In this document: positions 19,516-28,150 of the stretch, piece by piece
Layout: each line of letters opens with the position of its first letter
Numbering within the stretch: position 1 is the first letter of the stretch
Assembly (NCBI GenBank): GCA_902651635.1
Contig: CACRSC010000136.1
Span: 30,257-58,697, forward strand
Length of the DNA: 28,441 bases
Reading direction: 5' to 3'
Source: Mastigamoeba balamuthi
Taxonomy: Eukaryota > Evosea > Mastigamoebida > Mastigamoebidae
Program-made: the position numbers and the translations under genes
Notes under the pieces: generated by a model
Databases searched by the model: none
Seen by the model: only the letters and a program-made list of their open reading frames with translations
Told to the model about the DNA's origin: nothing

Positions 19516-21968
19516 ATGGACTCTGTCGCCCAGGCAGCGCAGCTCTACGCCGCCGAGGCCGCGCGCCTCTACGAGCGCAACCCCGCCGCCGTCGCCGCCG
19601 CCGCCACGTGCGCCGCCCTCGCCCTCGCCAGCGCCGCGTGGCTCCTCTGCCGCCGCCGCCCCTCGCGCGCCACGTCATCCGCGTCATCGGCCCCCGGCGC
19701 GCCGCGGCGGGCGTTTGCTGCCAAGCGCGGGGCGCACCAGCGGAGCCCGACGCCGTGGGTGGCGCCTGCGGGGAGCGGGAAGGGGGCCGTGGGGCCCGGG
19801 GAGCAGCTCCTGCAGCAGCGCGCGGCGCAGGCCCCCGTGTCGGCGCAGCTCGCCGCACAGGCGCAGGCCGCCGCCAGGGCGCGCGCGGCGGCCAGGCGCG
19901 GGGAGGAGGAGGCGGCGGCGGCGCTGCTGGTCGCGCGCGTCGCGGGGCCGCCGGGCGGGGGCGTCGCCGGCGTCTGCGCGGCGCCCGACGGGGGGAGGGT
20001 CGCGGTGGCCAACGACAACCGCAACGTCCGCCTCTACGACGCGGCCGCGGCGCCGCTGGGCCCCCAGGCGAGGTATGCGCGCCCTCCTGCTCTGCGCCTC
20101 CCCTCGGTGGCGGCGGAAGGAAGGGCGAGGCCCTGCGCTGCGGTGGCCCAGCGCCAGGGCAGCTGATTTGAATCTCAAGTGATGCGACTTTTACTCGGGC
20201 GGGGAGCGCAGGTTCCGGATATCGCGATCTGAATCTCAAGTGATGCGACTTTATCTTGTCCGAGGTCCGCGCCTGCTCTGTCCCTCGCTGGCAGCGGAAG
20301 GAGTAGCGAGGCCCTGCCATGTGGTGCCCCAGCCAGGGCAATTGATTTGAATAAGCGATGCGACTTTTTCGGGAGGGAAGCGCAGGTTCCGGATATCGCG
20401 ATTTGAATCTCAAGTGATGCGACTTTTTGGGAAGCGCAGGTTCCAGATATCATGATCTGAGTCTCAGTACAGGCAATTGGTTTTGAATCTCAAGTGACGC
20501 GACGTTTTGGGGTGGCGCAGGTTCACCAACGTGGCGGTGCCCGCGGGGCGCATCACGGGGGTGGCGCTGGGGGACGCGGGGCTGCTGGCGGTGACGGTGG
20601 ACCAGCCGTCGAACATCTACCTGTACCGCGTGGGCCAGGCCGTGGAGCCCTGCGGGCAGATCGAGCGCGCGCACCCCAGCGTCGTCATCCGCTCGGTCGC
20701 CTACGCGCCGCGCAACGTCATCGTGACGTGCGGGGAGGACACCTCGGTCAAGCTGTGGAACACCAACAGCGCGCAGTGCCTCGCGTCGGTCAACACCAAC
20801 CAGATCGCCAACTACTCGTGCGCCGTCGTATCTTCTTCCCCATGGGGCCGGAATCTCCCCCCCGGGGGGGAATTGCCTGCGTTGCGTCAGGTTGATTCAG
20901 TGCTTTACCTGCCACCTCCTTGCGTGTGGTCATACAATACTGCGGGGTCTGGAGCTCAACTGCCGAGAATGCCATCAAATGGACCCCTCGCTGCAGACGA
21001 CCCCCTCTCTGCCAGTCTGGGCCCGGGGACAGTGGCACAGCCAATCGCCTTTGGTATCGAATAGGCGCTGCGCTGCAGACTGCTTTTATTCGCAGAGAGC
21101 GGCATCTGTGTGGTAGTGGTGTGTCCAAGGGGATCGAAGTGGTGTCGGTTGCCGCAGACAGTGGCCCAGCCTCCCCTGCGCATTGGGCACCGCCGCCGTC
21201 GCGTGCCAGACGAAGAAAGCCTTCTGTGTTGATGTGGCAGGGGTGGTGGGTGGCATTTGATGTGACAGTTGCCGTTTCCCTCTCCTCCCCCCGCCCCCAG
21301 GGTGGCGGTGTCTCCCGACGGCAACCTGGCTGCGGCGGCCACCGCCATGAGCGAGCTGCACGTGTACAGGATCGCGCGCGTCAAGGGCACCGGCGAGTTC
21401 GCGGGCTACACGCGCCTGCTGTCGCTCTCGGGCCACTCGGGCTCCATCGAGAGCGTCGCCTTCGCCACCTACGAGGCCACCTCCCCGCGCCGCTTCACCG
21501 CCCCCATCATCATCACCGCCTCCAAGTGACCACAATTGCCACGTCACACCACGTCATCTCACGCACAATCTTTCCTCTCTCTCTCCCCCTAGGGACAAGA
21601 CCGTCAGGGTGTGGAAGGGGCTCGAGGGGTGGGAGTCTGGGGGGTCGGCGTTTGAGAGCGTCGTCGTCAAGCTGGACGAGGCCGCCACGCGCGTGGCCAT
21701 CGCCCAGGACGCCTCGGCCGCGGTCGCCGTCTGCGGCGCCGCGCTGGTCTTCATCAACCCGCTGACGGGCGCCGTGCTGTGCAGCGCTCGCCACCAGCAC
21801 ACGGGTATGCAACGGCGGCCGCTGGCCCTCCTCCCGCCGCGCGTTGGGTCTCACACAAGCCGGCACACAGGGACGATCACGGGGATGGCGTGGGTGGCGT
21901 CCAAGACGCTGATCGTGGGCTCGACGGACCGCTCGTGGTCTGTGTGGAGGAACCCTGCCAAGCACTGA
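19516..21968 (+). CDS. Membrane-anchored WD40-repeat protein, TBL2-like
   Basis: Exons 19516-20072, 20521-20817, 21301-21525, 21593-21804 and 21871-21968 encode 462 residues. A single hydrophobic segment (residues about 24-45) followed by RRR is a signal-anchor placing the bulk in the cytosol. An Ala/Arg/Gln-rich helical stretch follows, then WD40 blades from about residue 145. Examples are VCAAPDGGRVAVANDNRNVRLYD, the blade ending EDTSVKLWNT, VSPDGNLAAA with LHVYR, SKDKTVRVW, and STDRSWSVW at the end. N-terminal membrane anchor plus one WD40 propeller is the layout of transducin-beta-like 2, an ER protein linked to stress signalling; SEC12/PREB has its anchor at the other end. TBL2-like is therefore preferred, but the assignment rests on architecture. 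Donors include GTATGC twice, GTGCGC and GTGACC. Confidence 0.82.
20073..20520 (+). repeat. Internally duplicated intron 1 of the WD40 gene
   Basis: The 448-nt intron contains a unit repeated in whole or part. The stretch from its 5' end to about 20225 recurs at about 20262-20410. Shorter copies begin with TGAATCTCAAGTGATGCGAC at about 20230, 20405 and, slightly changed, 20484. GCGCAGGTTC, which spans the real 3' splice site at 20515-20524, occurs identically at 20206-20215, 20380-20389 and 20434-20443. Confidence 0.8.
20818..21300 (+). other. Intron 2 of the WD40 gene
   Basis: A 483-nt intron with donor GTGCGC and acceptor CCCCCAG. This pair, rather than the nearby GTATCT, was chosen because it joins NYS to VAVSPDGN in frame. 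A pyrimidine-rich tract precedes the acceptor. No gene is recognised inside. Confidence 0.75.
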
Positions 21969-22159
21969 AGCAGCGCAGAGCACTAGGGCCCCTACTTAGG
22001 CCCCCCATTGCACACCGCCCTCCCCCCTTCTCTCCCCCTGCCTTAGAACCAACCAACCCGCCACTTTCACGCAGTCTGGCACGAACAACGCCAACAAACT
22101 CGTTGAAGATGGCACTCCTTCAGCGCCTCTCTCCTGGTGCTCCGACTCACCGTCACCGC

Positions 22160-22940
22160 TCACAACAACCCGTCCTCGTCGTCGAAGGGGTTGGTCGACT
22201 GCGGCGCTGGCGCCGGCGCTGCTGCTGCTGCTGCGGCGGCTGGCTTGGGCGCGGGCTCCTCGTCGTCGAAGGGGTTCGTCGACGCCGGCTGGGCCTGCGC
22301 GGGCTTGGAGGCAACGGCGGCGGCGACGGGCTTGGACACGGGCACGCCGTCGTCGTCGAACGGGTTGGTCTTGACGGGCTCGGGCGACTTAGGTGCTGGC
22401 TTGGCCGCAGCGGGCGCCTGCTCCTCGTCGTCGAACGGGTTGGTCTTGGCAGGCGCCGCGGGCGACCTGACCGCCGAAGGAGAGCTCTTGACGGCCGCGG
22501 CCACGGCAGGCGCCTCCTCCTCCTCGTCCTCGAACGGGTTCGTCTTGACGCTCCCCGGGGACTTGGGAGACGTCACGCCACGCGCGGGGACGGTGGCAGG
22601 GGCGGGGGCTGGAGCGGGCTCCTCGTCCTCGAACGGGTTGGACTTTGCAGGCGCCACAGGCGACTTGGGTGCCGGCGCGGCGGCCTTGGCAGCGGGCGCA
22701 GGCTCCTCGTCCTCGAACGGGTTGTACTTGGCAGGCGCCACAGGCGACCTGGGCGCCTGAGAGGCCTTAGCGGCGGGCGCAACCTCGTCGCCCTCGAACG
22801 GGTTCGTCTTGGCGGGCTCCGCGGCAGCAGCAACAGCAGCAGCAGAAGCAGCGGCAGGCGCGGCCCTGGCGCGCGCCTCGGGCGACCGGGGCGCCGGAGA
22901 GCTCTTGGCGGGCACAGCGTCGTCCTCGAACGGGTTGGTC
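22160..22940 (-). repeat. NPF-coding repeat array
   Basis: Nine imperfect repeats encode KSP-x-APAK-(T/S/Y)NPF-acidic-Pro/Ala units spaced about 15-50 codons apart. On the plus strand the motif appears as GTCGTCGAACGGGTT or GTCCTCGAACGGGTT. The array occupies the distal part of the last exon and shows repeated internal duplication. Confidence 0.85.
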
Positions 22941-24604
22941 GGCCCCGACGCTGCAGGCCTCGCAGGCTGCGCCAGAGGCTTGGCCGGGGGCGAGGCCACC
23001 TTGGCGGGGACCACGGGGGACGCAGCGTGCGCCGCTGGCGCTGGCGCTGGCGACCGCGGGGCGGCGGCCTGTGCGGGGGGCGACGCAACGCGGGGCTTGG
23101 CGGCCGCTGCGCCGCGCCCGAAGAGCGACGCGCGGGCGTCGTCCTCGCCGGGCCTCGAGGGCGCCCTCTGCGCCGCCCCGGCGTCCCTCCCGCCGACGCC
23201 GCGCGCGGCCGCGGGCGACGCGGTGGCCGCCGCTGGGCCCGCGGGGGCCGGGGAGGCCGCGAGGTCGCCGCCGGCGACGAGGGCGCGGGCCAGGCGGGTG
23301 ATCTCGGGCTCGAGGAAGTCGAACGTCTGCAGGCGGGTGGCCCGCACGAGGTCGTCCTGGGCCGAGTGCTCGTAGGCGTCGAGCAGGGCCGTGGCCGCCT
23401 TGCCCTCGGAGCTCTGCACGAAGCCCGCGTAGTCGCGCGCGGCCTCCTGGAACGCGGCGTCGGCGGCCACGTAGTCGCTGCGGCACAGGTGCACGACGAC
23501 CATGCTCAGGCCCAGCTTCAGCAGCTCGTGCAGGCGGTCCAGCTTCGTGTACGCCTTGGCCGACCGCTTCAGCAGCGCGATCGAGTCGTCCCACCTGCGA
23601 GCCTGCCCAGCCCGGGAGATATCAGTCAGATTCAGAGATTGATAGTTCCCGAGAATCAGGAACCACTTCCTTAGTTTCCGGCTGTGTGGCACACGTCCCG
23701 CAAAGGGCGCAGCCGAGATATTTTCGGGAATCAGGAACCAGTTTCCCAGTTTCGGGCGATGTGGCAGGTGGGTGCGTGCCTTGAGGGCGCAGCCGAGGGC
23801 AGCCTTGTAGGCCTGCACGGCGTATATCTGCTTGTCGTCGTCCTCAAACTGCTGCAGGGCGTCGCTGAAGAGCTCGATGGCGCGGCCGGGGTCTGTGGCC
23901 TCGAGGGTCTTTGCCGCCCTCGTCATCACCTCGGCCGCCTTGTCCGCGTTGCCGTCCTGCAGGTAGTACATCGCAGCCTCCTGCAGCCCGTGCGCCCCTC
24001 TTTAGTGCCGCCCCACACTGACGTCCCCCCACACAGCTGCTGGACCTTGAACAGCTCTGCTGCCTGCACTGGGCTCTTGACGCTGTCTCTGGCCACCGTG
24101 GCCGCGTTCTCCAGCTGGCGCGCTGCCGAGTACGGTCTGTTGTTGTTGTTGTTGTTGTCGGGCCCCGTCCGATGTGACGTGAGGTGATTGATGTGACGTG
24201 GAATGACACGGCGTGAGTTGGCGGCTCTGCGGGTGCGTCTCAGGGCGGGGTGGCCCGTACACGTCGTTCTTGAGGTGCGCCTGTGCCGCCTTCTTGTAGG
24301 CAGCGATGGCCGCGTCGAAGGACTTGAGGTTGCGGAACGTCGTCGCTGTGCCACGTCACGCCAGGGAAATCAGGAGGGGGATTGCCGTCCTGGGCAGGCA
24401 GGGGGGCGCGCACCGGCCTTGTCGTAGTTGATCGAGGCGCCCTCGGGGTCGGGCTTGCGGAAGAAGCCGCCCTTCATCCTGCGGGGGAGGGCGGAGGGGG
24501 GCGACGTGAGGGGGTGGGGGGCGCAGGGGCCGGGGGGCAAGGGCGCACATCTTGTCGGCGTCGGCAACGAGCTTCTCCGCCTCGCGCATCTTCTCAGTAG
24601 CCAT
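22160..24604 (-). CDS. Gamma-SNAP with long NPF-repeat tail
   Basis: Exons 24604-24549, 24478-24414, 24345-24261, 24136-24046, 23980-23780 and 23602-22160 encode 646 residues. Residues 1 to about 280 are a SNAP-type helical-repeat solenoid, closest to gamma-SNAP (for example FEDDDKQIYAVQAYKAAL and MVVVHLCRSDYVAADAAFQE). SNAPs bridge NSF to SNARE complexes so that the ATPase can disassemble them after fusion. Known gamma-SNAPs are only about 310 residues. Here another 366 Ala/Pro/Lys-rich residues follow, carrying nine NPF tripeptides, most as (T/S/Y)NPF(D/E)(D/E/G). NPF is the ligand of EH domains in endocytic adaptors such as Eps15. The last residues DDEDGLL fit an acidic dileucine motif. 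Donors are mostly GTGCGC or GTACGG; intron 5 appears to use GC. The ATG at 24604 is the first in frame. Confidence 0.88.
23603..23779 (-). other. GC-AG intron, 3n and stop-free, of the gamma-SNAP gene
   Basis: A 177-nt intron with donor GCACGC (GC in place of GT, otherwise like the local GTACGC) and acceptor GGGCAG. It is stop-free and 3n in length. If retained it would insert 59 residues into the middle of a conserved SNAP helix pair, so splicing is preferred. Inside, about 40 nt are duplicated: GGTTCCTGATTCCCGAAAATATC and a diverged partner near the acceptor. Confidence 0.65.
24137..24260 (-). other. Gamma-SNAP intron 3 with an AAC repeat at its acceptor
   Basis: A 124-nt intron with donor GTACGG. 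The 3' end is a run of AAC triplets directly before ACAG, replacing the usual polypyrimidine tract. The reading frame NDV/PYSAARQLE supports the junction. Confidence 0.65.
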
Positions 24605-24980
24605 TTTGGTGCGCGGCACACCACTTCAACAAAAGAAGAAATAAAGAATATCTCAGATATTTCTATCTGGATCGCGAAAATCAGGTCTGTGTGCGTCTAC
24701 CGCCGAGTTGATGGCCACCTTCTGCACTGTGCAACGAATGCATTCTCTTACGCAAGCCACTCGGATATCAAATGGCAGGTCTTCAGGTAAGTAGTCAGAT
24801 ATTCATGGGATGGTGCAGGTGCAACCAGTAATGACGTCTCATTTCATCATCATTTATCTCTTGGCCGCAGTGGTCCTGGCAGCAAGGCCGTAGTGCAAAG
24901 GCACGGCGAGACGGGGAAGGCGCCACGGGAAGCAGGGCAATTGATCATTGATCTCTGTTCACAGGGGGCAGGGGCGGGGC
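24605..24980. promoter_or_regulatory. Promoter region of the gamma-SNAP gene
   Basis: The 376-nt gap between the gamma-SNAP start and the GH5 stop. The inverted repeat AATATCTCAGATATT (24647-24661) lies 43-57 nt before the ATG. Further ATATC occurs at about 24775. No coding sequence is recognised. Confidence 0.5.
24647..24661. promoter_or_regulatory. Inverted repeat AATATCTCAGATATT upstream of gamma-SNAP
   Basis: Perfect 7-bp arms around a single C, 43 nt before the start codon. The half-site AATATCT matches the elements before the MMTAG2-like and LIM genes. Confidence 0.5.
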
Positions 24981-27552
24981 TCACTTGGCGAGGACCGTGA
25001 CGGTGACCGAGGTGCCGTCCTTGGCGCCGGCGCTGTTGAAGACGAGCACGCGGCGGGCGGTCTCGTCGAGCTGCCACGAGGCGGCGCCGCTGGGCTCGAC
25101 GGTCACAGCGACGCCGCGCGGGGCCGCGTGCTCGGGGACGAAGATCTCTGTGGGCAGGGCGATGCGGGCGGCCAGGCGGTACCTGAGCACGAACTTGCGG
25201 GCCCGGGGGTCGTACGACATCGACTCGCCGTCGCCGGCGATGGCCTGCGCGTAGACGCGGCTCAGCGCGTGGACCTTGGCCGTCTGCAGCGTGCCGTCGG
25301 CGTGGTAGAACGACTCGGCGTCGCTGCTCGTCGTCGTGAAGTCGTTGTAGGCCTTGAACTGCCAGTACGCCCACCCCTGGCGTGGCCCACAGAGCACACA
25401 CACACAGCAAGTCAGTTGCCAGCAAGGGGGCGAGCAGAGCAAGCAGAGAGACAAGGAGAGCTCCCCCCAATTTGAACGAAATGGATCATTCAATTTGGTA
25501 CTGTGTCCGGGCACACACACCAAGTCAGTTGCTCGAACGGGCGATCAGAGCAAGCAGATCGACAAGGAGAGCCCCAATTTGAACGAAATGAAACAATCAA
25601 TTTTGACTGCGTAGCTTCTCGTCCGACAGTGACGAGCCAAGGGGCGTTTAGAGGCGCTCCAAGAGCCAATTGTGCGCGGAATAAGGGCTTCAACTTCACA
25701 CTTCCAGCAGAAGCAAAAAGAATGATGGGGGGACACAAGAGACTCGCCTGGAAGTGCTTGTCGGCGAGGTTGGTGAGCCACTCGATGTCCTCGAGCGCCG
25801 CAGAGCTGTTGTCGCTGTAGGCCCCGAACTCGGTGAGCATAGACCCGCAGCCGTGCGTCTTGGTGTCGGCCATCTGCGCGACCCACTGCGCGAGCTGCTC
25901 GCCCTCGCACACCAGCGCGTTGCTGGGGTCGCCCCCGGCGTCGAGGTTGGCGCAGTAGTTGTGGTAGCTGTACGCCTGCCTGTCGGCGTACTCCTCGCCC
26001 CCGGGGCCCTTGGCCAGCCCGTCGGGCCCCAGCGGGTTCGAGATGGCCTTCTCGAACATGATGACGTGCTCGTCGTCGACGCCGCGGATGACCTTGTGCA
26101 GGCGCGAGTACATGGGCGCCAGGTTGCGCTTGCCGGCGACCCCGGGGATCCAGAGCGTGAAGTCCTTGTGCGTGTCCCCCGCCCAGGGCTCGTTGAGCAG
26201 CTCGTAGGCCAGCAGCGTCTCGCTGGTGTTGAGCTGCGCGGCCACGCGGCGCCAGAACTCGGCAAACTCGTCCTGGATGCCCTCGCGGTTGTCGTAGAGC
26301 GACTGGAACGCCGCCCCCACTGCGTCGGACAGGTAGTACTTGGCGAACTTCTTCTGCAGGCACGCAGAGACCTCGGGGTACCCTGTTTTTTGGCAAATTT
26401 CCGGTGCCGTGCGCCCAAAATCAATTGATTAAGCGCCCCCTGCTGGAAAACCAGAAGAGCGAACCCTGCGCGTCAACGGGGAGCGTGTGGTCGACGACGG
26501 GCAGCGGGAAGGGGCGGTGGCCCTCGGAGGGGATGACGATGGCCCAGTCGGGGGCGCCCTCGCCGCAGAGCGAGCGGCCGAGGAGGTCCTGGTGGGCGTC
26601 TGCGATCGTGAAAATCCCCCGCTTGCCCAGCGCGTCGACGGTCGCGCGCACGCGGGCCAGGTAGGCCTCGTCCCAGACGCCGCGCTGGGGCTCGGCGCCG
26701 GGCCACATGACGCCCAGGCGCACGACGTTGAAGCCCCACGCCGCGAGGTCGTCCATGTCGCGTTCCTGGATTGGGCGGGGCACATTTGCCCGATCGTCAG
26801 CCAAGGGGCGCTGCCACATCGAGGCTAGAATCTCCACGTCAACAGAGAAGCATGGCAGGGCACCGACCCCACTACCCCACGCGGGCCACCAGACGTCACG
26901 ATGGCACAGCGGCAACGTATTAGACCACTCAGAGACGCTTGAATCGCACGCCGAGAGCCAGCCGAACACAGCGCTGGCAACGAAACCGCGCTCGAGCGCG
27001 GCCAACACACTTGTTCTCTGGCTGGCTGAGCGTTTCTCCACCACTCGCCGCATTTTCCACACCGTTGTCTTCGCCGGAATTCAAGAAGCGCAAATAAAAA
27101 AAACGAAAGAAGGGACCGAAAAACGGGAAGCAGGCAAGCAAACAGAGCGAAGCAGCAGAGAGCCTCCCACGCCCGCCACGACACTCAGGAGCACCCACCC
27201 GCCCACACCCGCAGACCACGCGCGTCGCTGCCACGTCATAAGAGAATGCGGCACAAAACAGGCAGCGGTGGGGGGAAAACAAACAACAAGAGGCAAACAA
27301 AGGGAGCAGCAGAGAGCAGCAGAGAGCAGCAGAGGGGAGCAAAGGCACAGTGAGCGAGTGGCGGTGGTCGAAGGGGCCGTCGAGGGGCAGCCACGGGGCC
27401 GTCTTGTAGACGGCGTTGACGCCGTGGAAGATGCGCTGGCGGCCCGCCGAGTCGACGAAGCGGCGCGAGGAGCGGTCGACGCGGATGAGCTCTGCCGAGG
27501 CGCAGAGCGCCAGCAGCAGCAGCAGCAGCAGAGGCAGCGACGCGCCCGTCAT
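24981..27552 (-). CDS. Secreted GH5 glycosidase, endoglycoceramidase-like
   Basis: Exons 27552-27349, 26765-26465, 26382-25748 and 25376-24981 encode 511 residues. The signal peptide has a poly-Leu core coded by CTG repeats and ends near CASA. The GH5 barrel contains FHGVNAVYK, WGFNVVRLGVMWPGAEP, the acid/base E233 in ELLNEPWAGD, HNYC and the nucleophile E353 in LTEFGAYSD. A beta-rich C-terminal domain starts after WAYWQFKAYNDF. NVVRLGVMWPG with the NEPWAGD loop and this C-terminal module is characteristic of endoglycoceramidases, which release the glycan from glycosphingolipids; steryl-glucosidase-type relatives are the main alternative. No GPI signal is visible, so it is probably secreted or lysosomal. 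It lies upstream of the gamma-SNAP gene on the same strand, with no sign of co-transcription. Confidence 0.88.
25377..25747 (-). repeat. Intron 3 of the GH5 gene, tandemly duplicated and with a GC donor
   Basis: A 371-nt intron. Donor GCGAGT with acceptor GCCAG is the only pair I found that joins HFQ to GWAYWQF in frame; no GT in this stretch gives the right phase. On the plus strand two imperfect copies of about 100-115 nt lie side by side (about 25395-25508 and 25510-25605). Each runs from CACACACA-AAGTCAGTTGC through GCAAGCAGA-GACAAGGAGAG to CAATTTGAACGAAATG. Confidence 0.7.
26383..26464 (-). other. Intron 2 of the GH5 gene
   Basis: An 82-nt intron, donor GTTCGC and acceptor AAACAG. Joining gives VDAQGYPEV, the expected GYP turn before the next helix. 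It carries ATCAATTGAT at 26420-26429. Confidence 0.75.
26766..27348 (-). other. Intron 1 of the GH5 gene
   Basis: A 583-nt intron, donor GTGCCT and acceptor ATCCAG, joining SLT to ERDMDDL. It contains a short tandem repeat of AGCAGCAGAG at about 27305-27335, near its 5' end. No gene is recognised inside. Confidence 0.7.
27495..27530 (-). repeat. CTG repeat coding the signal-peptide leucines
   Basis: On the plus strand a run of CAGCAGCAG triplets lies within the first exon of the GH5 gene. On the coding strand these are CTG codons forming the hydrophobic core (LLLLLLLAL). Length variation would change only the signal peptide. Confidence 0.6.
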
Positions 27553-28150
27553 TGCGGAGAGATCAAGGGAGGGAGAGCACTCGGCACCCAAGAGACAAGC
27601 GCACAAGCCTGTGCAGGGGTGGCGAACAGTAGTTCTGCCTGTGGGTGACGTGGCCCTGCTCTCAATCTGGGCGATCCGCACAGCAACGGGCAAAGACCCC
27701 CGAGTGCACAAGACGTGCACTGCGGCAGCGGAGAAAAAACCCACCACGAGAGCAACCGCCGTAGGATCTTGGCCCGGAGGCCTCTGCCGCCCTCCTCCAC
27801 ACCCGCACGAGGGGTCTGGGTGGGGGAAGAGATTCTGCCGTTGGCACCTTTTGCAGTGCTTGCTCCAGACTATGACCGGCCGGGAGATGTCCATAACGGC
27901 AAGCCCCCGCCCTGCTCACGACACACACGTATGTGTGGCCTGCCTCGACACGGACCAGTCCCGAGCTGAGGGGCACCAACAAGCCACACAGCCCCATCGT
28001 CAGCAGCAGCACCAGCCGCCACCGACGGGGCGCTGGCACGGCGGCAAACGCCCACGGGAACCTCTGGACACCAGGGGGAACGTATTCTCTCAATTGACTT
28101 GGGGCGCCAAACCGAAACTATGCAAAAAAGGAGAGGGAGAGCCCGACAGG
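27553..28150. other. Intergenic DNA upstream of the GH5 gene
   Basis: About 600 nt between the GH5 start and the stop codon of the next gene. Apart from the GGCGGTTGC site, and CAATTGACTTGG near 28093, I see no gene, RNA or repeat. Confidence 0.5.
27752..27760 (-). promoter_or_regulatory. GGCGGTTGC element upstream of the GH5 gene
   Basis: The same nine bases as upstream of GH10 copies A and B, here 200 bp before the ATG and in the same orientation. Candidate shared regulatory site of the glycosidase genes. Confidence 0.3.

Noticed and set aside
19516-21968. WD40 protein as SEC12/PREB
   Set aside because: SEC12-type proteins carry the membrane anchor after the propeller; here the anchor is at the N-terminus, as in TBL2.
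22160-23971. A single unspliced 603-codon frame as the whole gamma-SNAP gene
   Set aside because: It lacks the first SNAP helices and inserts 59 residues of repeated, non-family sequence. The six-exon model restores the full solenoid in frame.
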